DNA of 64,000 nucleotides from positions 1 through 64,000 of the forward strand of contig JAFGHS010000165.1 of assembly GCA_016930075.1 (NCBI GenBank), given 5' to 3'. How positions within the stretch are numbered: the stretch's first letter is position 1; every line of letters begins with the position of its first letter. The translations under genes and the position numbers were made by a program. The notes under the pieces are model-generated. The model saw only the letters and a program-made list of their open reading frames with translations, was not told the DNA's origin and did no database searches. This DNA comes from Deltaproteobacteria bacterium. Its GTDB lineage: Bacteria; Desulfobacterota; Syntrophia; Syntrophales; JAFGHS01. Below, piece by piece: positions 57,260 through 64,000 of the stretch.

Positions 57260-59701
57260 ATGTTTAAAGGAGCTTTGGACGGGGTCAAGGTTGTCGAGTA
57301 CGCCACAATGGTCTCCGGTCCCTATTGCGGAAAACTGTTTGCGGATTTCGGCGCCGATGTCATTAAGGTTGAGCCGCCGGAAGGTGATCCTTCCCGGCGC
57401 TGCGGACCCTTTCCCGGCGATGAGAAGAATCCGGAAAAAAGCGCGCTTTATCTCTACAATAACACGAGCAAGCGGGGCGTTACCCTTGATATCAAGAAAA
57501 GTGAGGGTCTGGAGGCATTCAAAAAGCTGCTCCAGTGGGCGGATGTCTTTATCGACAACAATCCCTGCGACTACTTTGAGAATCTCGGCCTGGGCTGGGA
57601 CAGTCTCCAGAAATTAAACCCCGGACTTATTTATATCTCGATTACGCCTTACGGACGGACGGGCCCGCGCGCTCATGTCAAGGGCGATGAATTGACGCTG
57701 ACTCACGCGGGCGGCGAAGGGAATCTGATGCCTGTCCGTTCGTATGATTTGTCGTTTCCCCCCGTGAAGTTCGGCGGGTATCAGGTGGGCTACCACGGCG
57801 GCGTGTCCGCCGCCCTCACGGCCATGGCCCTGGTGCTGGGGAAAAAGAAGACGGGCAGGGGGCATATGGTCGATATTGCTCTGCAGGAAGTCATGGTGAG
57901 CCTCCTGGCCCCTATTCTGCACGGTATGCGCTATAACGACAACACCTGGTGCCGCGTACCGGACCGTCCTCCCGCCATGGGCCGGATGGAGACGAGCGAC
58001 GGGTATATCATTTTAGGCGCCGCCGACGATCATCACTTCCGGGCCCTCCGCGAGCTGATCGGCAAACCGGACTGGCTGGCAAGCGACATGTGGGATGATA
58101 TGGTCTGGCGGGCCAATCACATGATGGACATTGCGCCCCAGATGGAAGGCTGGATGCGCCAACAGAAGAAACAGGACATCTATCACAAGATCGCCCAGGT
58201 GGCGATCCCCGTCGGGCCGCTCAACACGGCCGAAGAGGTCATGAACTATCAGCAGTATCAGGCGCGGGATTACTTCGTCGAGGTGGACCATCCCGTCGCG
58301 GGCAAATACCGATACGCCGGATGGCCCTATAAGATGTCGAAATCGAAACCCAAGGTCAGCCGGCCGGCCCCGCTTCTGGGCCAGCACAACGAAGAGGTAT
58401 TCCGCGACGTCGTCGGTTCTTCCGTCAAAGAAGGAATGAAAGGCCGCAAAACCCCTCCGGCGACGAGCCGGAAACTTCCGCTTGAAGGAATACGGGTTCT
58501 CGAATTCTGCTGGGTATGGGCGGGTCCTTACGCCACCATGGTGCTTGCCAACCTTGGGGCTGAGGTCATCAAGGTCGAGGGGCACAGGCGGACCGATTTG
58601 ATGCGCCGATCCGTCATCTGGCCCCGGTACGAACCGGCGCCGATCATGCTCCCACAGAATCAGGGCATTGCGTTCAATACCTTAAACCGTGACAAGAAGG
58701 GCGTCACCCTCGATTTGAGCAATCCCGAAGGCATCGCCCTGGCCAAGCGCCTGGCGGCTGCCAGCGACATCGTCATCGACAATATGCGGCCCGACGCCAT
58801 GATCAAGATGGGTCTGGGCTATGAAGATTTACGCAAAATCAAGGAAGACATCATCGTCATTTCCTCATCCGGCAGGGGACATGAAGGGCCGGAGTCCAAT
58901 TATCTCGGTTTTGCCACCATCCATCAGAGCATCGGCGGGTTGAGCTATATATCGGGGCATCCCGAAGATCATCCCACCCACGGCACGGGAGGGGATGCCG
59001 ACATTTTAAACGCCATGACGACGGCGTTTGCGGCCCTGGCCGCCGTTCATCACCGTATAAACACGGGGGAAGGGCAGTTTATCGATTACGGCCAGTGCGA
59101 ATGTTGCAGTTCCGTGATCGGCGAGCAGTTGCTGGGTTATTTGATGACGTCCAAAATACCGGAGCGCATGGGAAACCACCATCCCGAGTATGCGCCCCAT
59201 AATCTGTATCCGTGCTGGGGCGTCGACCGGTGGCTGGCCATCGAGGTGCACACGGACGAGGAGTTCGATGCCCTGGCGAAGGTCATGGAAAAGCCTGAAC
59301 TGGCCCAAGACCCCCGTTTTGTCGATATGCCGTCACGGAAGAAGAATGAAAAGGCGTTGGATGGGATCATCACGGCGTGGACCCGTGAGCGCGACCGGGA
59401 CTGGATGTTTCATGAGCTGTGTGAGGCTGGGGTCGCCGCCGCGCCGTCGAGAGACGGCAAAGATATTTATGCGGACCGGCATTTGCAGGCGCGGAATTTC
59501 TTCGCAAAAATCGAGCATCCCGAACTGGGCGAGCTGCGTATGGTCAGGCCGCCCTGGCTGCTCAGCGACCTGGAACTGCCGTCGGGCCATGCGCCTCTGC
59601 TGGGAGAGCACAATAAATACGTCCTGCAGGGCATTCTCGGTTTGAGCGATGCGGAAATGGCCGACCTTCGCAAGAAGGACATCATCATGCAGGATACATA
59701 A
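57260..59701 (+). CDS. Tandem-domain CaiB/BaiF (family III) CoA-transferase fusion
   Basis: Two copies of the family N-terminal signature: KVVEYATMVSGPYCGKLFADFGADVIKVEPPEGDPSRR and RVLEFCWVWAGPYATMVLANLGAEVIKVEGHRRTDLMR. Confidence 0.93.
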   Translation: MFKGALDGVKVVEYATMVSGPYCGKLFADFGADVIKVEPPEGDPSRRCGPFPGDEKNPEKSALYLYNNTSKRGVTLDIKKSEGLEAFKKLLQWADVFIDNNPCDYFENLGLGWDSLQKLNPGLIYISITPYGRTGPRAHVKGDELTLTHAGGEGNLMPVRSYDLSFPPVKFGGYQVGYHGGVSAALTAMALVLGKKKTGRGHMVDIALQEVMVSLLAPILHGMRYNDNTWCRVPDRPPAMGRMETSDGYIILGAADDHHFRALRELIGKPDWLASDMWDDMVWRANHMMDIAPQMEGWMRQQKKQDIYHKIAQVAIPVGPLNTAEEVMNYQQYQARDYFVEVDHPVAGKYRYAGWPYKMSKSKPKVSRPAPLLGQHNEEVFRDVVGSSVKEGMKGRKTPPATSRKLPLEGIRVLEFCWVWAGPYATMVLANLGAEVIKVEGHRRTDLMRRSVIWPRYEPAPIMLPQNQGIAFNTLNRDKKGVTLDLSNPEGIALAKRLAAASDIVIDNMRPDAMIKMGLGYEDLRKIKEDIIVISSSGRGHEGPESNYLGFATIHQSIGGLSYISGHPEDHPTHGTGGDADILNAMTTAFAALAAVHHRINTGEGQFIDYGQCECCSSVIGEQLLGYLMTSKIPERMGNHHPEYAPHNLYPCWGVDRWLAIEVHTDEEFDALAKVMEKPELAQDPRFVDMPSRKKNEKALDGIITAWTRERDRDWMFHELCEAGVAAAPSRDGKDIYADRHLQARNFFAKIEHPELGELRMVRPPWLLSDLELPSGHAPLLGEHNKYVLQGILGLSDAEMADLRKKDIIMQDT

Positions 59702-59702
59702 C

Positions 59703-60050
59703 ATGCATGAAATGGCCATCGTTCAGAGCGTCATTGATATTGTGCTGCAGGAGATGGACAGGCACGGCGTCGAGAAACTCAAAGCCATCCACCTGGCCGT
59801 CGGCCGGATGTCCGCCATCGTTCCCGAACAGATGCGGATGTGCTTTGACATATTGACGGCGGATCACAAGCTGGCGGGCGCCGAATTGAATATCAGGATG
59901 GTCCCCGTGACGTATCGGTGCCGGAATTGTGATCAGGAGTTTACGTCCGAAGGGATCACGTTCAAATGCCCTTACTGCGAGGGTCCCGATCCGGACATCA
60001 TCTTCGGCCGTGAATTAAAGATTGAATCCATTGAGGTGATGGATGAGTAG
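59703..60050 (+). CDS. hypA: Hydrogenase nickel metallochaperone HypA
   Basis: MHEMAIVQSVIDIV, CRNCDQEF...CPYCEGPD zinc motif. Confidence 0.93.
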   Translation: MHEMAIVQSVIDIVLQEMDRHGVEKLKAIHLAVGRMSAIVPEQMRMCFDILTADHKLAGAELNIRMVPVTYRCRNCDQEFTSEGITFKCPYCEGPDPDIIFGRELKIESIEVMDE

Positions 60051-60156
60051 ATAAGAAAAGGGATTGAGGATTCGAGGGGCCAAGGGTTCAAGGGGCGGGG
60101 AGGACATGTTTGGGCTGTCCCGCAGCCCGGGACGTGGCATGAAATAGGAGGAAATA

Positions 60157-60825
60157 GTGAAAATACCGGTTGTTCGGAATATATTGGAAGTCAACGACAG
60201 GATTGCGAAGCAGAATCGGGAGATATTCGATCGCAGCAACCTGTTTGTCATCAACCTCATGTCCTCTCCCGGGGCGGGGAAGACAAGCCTGTTGGAGCAA
60301 ACGATCGAAAGGTTGAAAGATAAGCTCGATATCGGCGTCATCGAAGGCGATATCCAGTGCAGCTTCGACGCCGAGCGGATTGCCAAAAAAGGCGTGGCCG
60401 TGACCCAGATCAACACGGACGGCGCCTGCCATCTGGACGGCAACATGATCCGCGAAGCCATGAATCAGTTCGACCTGTCGGCCCTCGATTTGCTGATTGT
60501 GGAAAATGTCGGCAATCTGGTCTGCCCCGCCGAATTCAAGGTGGGGGAGAATATGAAGGCCATGATCCTGTCCGTCACCGAAGGGGACGACAAACCGCTC
60601 AAATATCCCCTCATGTTTCAGGAAAGCAGCGCCCTTGTCATCAACAAGATCGATCTCCTGCCCTATGTGGACTGCAAGGTGGAAAACATCCGCGAAGCCG
60701 TTTCCCAGCTCAACCGGGACATCGCCGTCTTCGAAGTGTCCTGCAAGACGGGGGAAGGCATCGATCAGTGGGTTGCCTGGCTGGAAAAGCAGGTTTGGGA
60801 TGGAAAAATCAACGCAGGGCAATGA
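60157..60825 (+). CDS. hypB: Hydrogenase nickel GTPase HypB
   Basis: MSSPGAGKTSLLEQTIERL, GDIQCSFDAERIAKKG, VENVGNLVCPAEFKVGE. Confidence 0.95.
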   Translation: MKIPVVRNILEVNDRIAKQNREIFDRSNLFVINLMSSPGAGKTSLLEQTIERLKDKLDIGVIEGDIQCSFDAERIAKKGVAVTQINTDGACHLDGNMIREAMNQFDLSALDLLIVENVGNLVCPAEFKVGENMKAMILSVTEGDDKPLKYPLMFQESSALVINKIDLLPYVDCKVENIREAVSQLNRDIAVFEVSCKTGEGIDQWVAWLEKQVWDGKINAGQ

Positions 60826-60911
60826 AGGATTCCGCTCAAGTCGTTGTCGTTTCATCTTCCGACAGATTATTACAATGCGCGGTTGTTTGTTACATCAGCC
60901 GTTATGAACAC

Positions 60912-61050
60912 CTTCGTAAAAAGTCGAATTCTGTCATTTCGAGGAGTCCCGCTGAAGCGGGACGACGAGAAATCTTTAATGACTTCAGGATTTCTCCCCC
61001 GCAAAATGCGGGGTCGAAATGACATGAACGGTGCGTTGCGACTTTTTACG
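60912..61050. repeat. Inverted-repeat element, family B copy 3
   Basis: cttcgtaaaaagtcg...cgactttttacg; core matches 23961..24108. Confidence 0.85.
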
Positions 61051-61119
61051 TTATCATCATTATTGATTAATGCCTGTGTAAGGATTCCGTTATCAAAGAG
61101 AGGTTAAATTATATCGGTT

Positions 61120-62451
61120 ATGGCAGCACAAATTAAAGGGCCTAAAATATTTTTCGGCTGGTGGACCGTTCTGGCAAGCGGTCTTTTATCCCTCTGGGGT
61201 TTTGGGTATTATGCCTACGGCATCTCTGCTCTGTTTCTTCCCATCTCGACGGAGCTCGGCTTCAGCCGGGCTCTGACCTCCGTTGCCGCCAGCATCGGCC
61301 GGTTCGAAGGCGGGTTCGAGGCGCCCATCGCGGGCTGGGTAGCCGACAAGTTCGGTCCCCGGTGGATCGTTTTTATCGGCATATTTGTCGCCAGCATCAG
61401 TCTTTGTTTGATGTATTATATCCATTCCCTCTGGTCTTTTTACCTCGTTTGGGGCCTGTTGTTTGGAACAGGCCTTAACACGGCGCTGGCCGTACCATTG
61501 GATACGGCCATATCCAACTGGTTTGTGAAGAAGCGGGGCGTTGCCCTGAGCATCAAATGGGTTTTTTCCGGCCTTTCCGGCGTTCTGATCCTGCCCCTGG
61601 TGGCCTGGCTCATTACGGTGGTCGGCTGGCGCATGGCCTGCGTCATCGGCGGCGTCGTCCTGGGCGTTGTCGGGTTGCCCATGGTGTGGTTCTGGATCAA
61701 GTCGCACCGCCCGGAATATTACGGGATGCTTCCCGATGGGGCAAAAATGAAGGAGGAAGACGCCCATCATGAGCAGGATCAGGACAGTATGATCAACAAG
61801 GGCGTGGAATATGCCGCCGAGGTGCAGGAAGTTGAGTTTACCCTGCGGCAGGCCATGAAGGCGCCGGCTTACTGGTTGCTTATCCTCGTCATGGCGGTTT
61901 ATGGTCTGGTCGCGCCGGCCATCAATATCCACTGCATTCCTTTCCTGATGGATCGAGGGATCAGCACCGTTATGGCCGCCACAATGATGGCCATCATGAT
62001 CGGCGCCAGCATTCCGTCCCGGTATATCGGCGGGGTGATCGCCGATCGTCTGGATATAAAACAGTTGCGTTACGCCATGGCGGGTGCGTACTTCCTGCAA
62101 GCCGTCGGTTTGATCATTTTCCTGTTCCATCAAACCGTGGCCATGATTTATGTCTGGTTTATCCTCTACGGCATCGGCATGGGGGCCGGCATTACGCTGA
62201 ATCCCTCCATCACGGCGCGCTATTTCGGCCGCAAGGCCTTCGGCCTCATCCGGGGCACCTCCATGTTTTTTCTGACGCCTGTCGGCGTGGCGGCGCCGAT
62301 TTATGCGGGTTGGGTATACGACACGACGGGTCAATACATTTCCGCGTTCGTTCTGTTTGCCGTTTTGCTTGTCGTCTCTTCCGCGATCCTGCCTTTCGTC
62401 AAGCCGCCGAAGCAGCCGGAAGTGATTACGGATATCCGCAAAATTGCCTGA
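61120..62451 (+). CDS. MFS transporter
   Basis: IFFGWWTVLASGLLSLWGFGYYAYGISALFLPISTELGFSRALTSVAASIGRFEGGFEAPIAGWVADKFG; about 12 hydrophobic segments. Confidence 0.92.
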   Translation: MAAQIKGPKIFFGWWTVLASGLLSLWGFGYYAYGISALFLPISTELGFSRALTSVAASIGRFEGGFEAPIAGWVADKFGPRWIVFIGIFVASISLCLMYYIHSLWSFYLVWGLLFGTGLNTALAVPLDTAISNWFVKKRGVALSIKWVFSGLSGVLILPLVAWLITVVGWRMACVIGGVVLGVVGLPMVWFWIKSHRPEYYGMLPDGAKMKEEDAHHEQDQDSMINKGVEYAAEVQEVEFTLRQAMKAPAYWLLILVMAVYGLVAPAINIHCIPFLMDRGISTVMAATMMAIMIGASIPSRYIGGVIADRLDIKQLRYAMAGAYFLQAVGLIIFLFHQTVAMIYVWFILYGIGMGAGITLNPSITARYFGRKAFGLIRGTSMFFLTPVGVAAPIYAGWVYDTTGQYISAFVLFAVLLVVSSAILPFVKPPKQPEVITDIRKIA

Positions 62452-62604
62452 ACATTTAACGTATTGATTGTGTGACGGATTGTATATTTTTCGGCATTTT
62501 TTTATTGACCTTTTTATGGATAGTGTGATTTAGTCAATTGCGTTTAATATAACTTACAGATCGTCTTAACCCCGTCATCCATTTAATTGGAAAGGAGAAG
62601 AACA

Positions 62605-63198
62605 ATGAAAAAAAACGCAATAATGGTTTTAATGGTGGTTTTCGTTTTTTGCTTTTCGTGTCTTTTCGTATCAGGTTGTGCAAAAAAATCAACCATCAAG
62701 GATGCTGAAGCCATAGCGCCGGAGAAATCCGTATCGGCGGCTGAGACGACATCGGCGCAGCCCGACGCGCAAAGGGTTGCCAAACCTGCGGAGCAGGCCC
62801 CGGAAAGAGAAGTTGAGAAAAAAATTGCAGCGCCGGCAAGAGAAGTTATTGCCGCGGGGCCGTCATTTGAACTCATTCACTTTGATTATGACAAGTATGA
62901 TTTGAAACCCGAAAGCCGTGTCATTCTCAACAAGATCTTTGATTTTCTGAAAAACAATCCCAAATATATACTTCGCGTTGAAGGGCACTGCGATGAGCGG
63001 GGAACGGCCGAGTACAACATGGCCTTAGGCCAGAGGCGCGCTGAGGAAGCCATGAAGTATCTTGTTAAACTCGGCATTGACGAGGCAAGATTGACAACCT
63101 TAAGTTACGGTAAAGAAATTCCCCTGGATCCGGAAAGCACGGAAGCGGCGTGGGCGAAAAACAGACGCGCCGAGTTTGTGCCCATCTTGACCAGATAG
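62605..63198 (+). CDS. pal: Peptidoglycan-associated lipoprotein (Pal, OmpA-like)
   Basis: Lipobox VSGC, YILRVEGHCDERGTAEYNMALGQRRAEEAMKYLVKLGI; RBS aaggag. Confidence 0.94.
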   Translation: MKKNAIMVLMVVFVFCFSCLFVSGCAKKSTIKDAEAIAPEKSVSAAETTSAQPDAQRVAKPAEQAPEREVEKKIAAPAREVIAAGPSFELIHFDYDKYDLKPESRVILNKIFDFLKNNPKYILRVEGHCDERGTAEYNMALGQRRAEEAMKYLVKLGIDEARLTTLSYGKEIPLDPESTEAAWAKNRRAEFVPILTR

Positions 63199-63227
63199 AT
63201 TTTAAACTGTTCAGGAGGTTTTAAATC

Positions 63228-64000
63228 TTGAAAAGATTACTGATTTGGCCTCTTTTGGCGTCGCTCCTACTCATGGGATCTTTTTTGGGCTGCGCATCGA
63301 CGGACGATTTGAATGTGCTCAATCGCAACCTTAGTCAAAAAATAGCGGGAACCGATGATAGAGTCGCTGCTTTGAACGAGAAGCTTGTGCAAGTTAAAGC
63401 CGCGCAGGAAAACGTTGCGGTGGAGGTCGTAAAAGACAGAAAAAGTAATGAGGCGGCCATTGCCGTTTTGAGGAGAAACCAGGCGGACAGCGGCGCGGAT
63501 GTTACTGCTCTAAAGGAACAGATCCAGCATCTCAGCGGACAGATAGAAGATCTCCGCATGTCTCTGTCGCAGGCGACGGCCAAGGCAAATCAAAGAAACG
63601 AAGAAAACAAAGAAAAAATAGACAAGGTTTTATTCAAAGTCAATTTCATTGAGAATTTCCTCGATATCGGGGAGAAAAAAGATGCCGGCGATAAAACTGA
63701 AAGAAGCGGCGATCAAAACGGAGGGGCAAAGGGGAAGACGGATAAAAACTCTCTTTATGCCGATGCTTATGACGCCTTCAAAGAAGGTAAGTACGAAAAA
63801 GCAAGGACGGATTTTCAAGCTTTTTTGAAGCAATTTCCCAATACGGAACATTCAGATGATGCCCAATTTTGGACAGGCGAGAGTTTCTATTTTGAAAAAA
63901 ATTATGAAAAGGCCATCCTCGAATATGAAAAGGTGATTAAAAGCTATCCTGAGGGCGACAAGGTTTCTTATGCCCTGATGAAGCAAGGGCTTTCGTTTTT
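63228..64000 (+). CDS. cpoB: CpoB/YbgF-like Tol-Pal accessory protein (truncated by window end)
   Basis: TTG start after aggagg RBS; translation LKRLLIWPLLASLLLMGSFLGCASTDDL...SLYADAYDAFKEGKYEKARTDFQAFLKQFPNTEHSDDAQFWTGESFYFEKNYEKAILEYEKVIKSYP; absent from ORF track. Confidence 0.85.
   Translation, partial: MKRLLIWPLLASLLLMGSFLGCASTDDLNVLNRNLSQKIAGTDDRVAALNEKLVQVKAAQENVAVEVVKDRKSNEAAIAVLRRNQADSGADVTALKEQIQHLSGQIEDLRMSLSQATAKANQRNEENKEKIDKVLFKVNFIENFLDIGEKKDAGDKTERSGDQNGGAKGKTDKNSLYADAYDAFKEGKYEKARTDFQAFLKQFPNTEHSDDAQFWTGESFYFEKNYEKAILEYEKVIKSYPEGDKVSYALMKQGLSF

Noticed and set aside
61186-62334. 382-aa minus-strand ORF
   Set aside because: Antisense shadow of the MFS transporter; His/Asp/Gly-rich composition typical of shadows
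1-64000. CRISPR arrays, tRNA or rRNA genes
   Set aside because: No regularly spaced repeat series and no recognisable tRNA/rRNA signature seen by eye; the repeats present are dispersed, not arrayed

Overview
This is a GC-rich bacterial chromosome window. Its gene content (many acyl-CoA/CoA-transfer enzymes, a BadF/HgdC-type activase, ferredoxin-type proteins, HypAB) suggests an anaerobic, Syntrophus-like or other deltaproteobacterial-type organism; this is inferred from content only. Well-supported loci: VapBC-like TA pair; carboxylesterase; several enoyl-CoA hydratases; an HpaB/4-hydroxybutyryl-CoA dehydratase-family flavoprotein; SDRs; acyl-CoA dehydrogenase; uvrB; uvrC; mntP; ogt; lipid kinase; a 1441-aa 2-hydroxyacyl-CoA-dehydratase-type activase; purN; lysA-like; purA overlapped by a GCS2/amidoligase-like gene; LysR; MFS transporters; CaiB/BaiF CoA-transferases, including a tandem-domain fusion; Ser/Thr kinase with PEGA domain divergent from a Sel1-repeat protein; a HEPN-like accessory gene; a two-glycosyltransferase fusion with a DegT aminotransferase; a KamA-like/efp/epmA cluster; tolQRA-B and pal-cpoB separated by about 5.5 kb of CoA-transferase, hypAB and MFS genes. 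Not in the ORF track: gene remnants (Lon-like N-terminus, DapF C-terminus, PIN-domain C-terminus, RAYT-like C-terminus), a frameshifted DUF4258 gene, two small TIR-bearing repeat families, and a ~134-bp direct repeat at position 1 and at 47.16 kb. No rRNA, tRNA or CRISPR array was recognised. I found no single unequivocally new system. The best leads are the repeat families, the HEPN gene, the amidoligase-purA pair, the KamA-efp-epmA cluster and the interrupted tol-pal locus.
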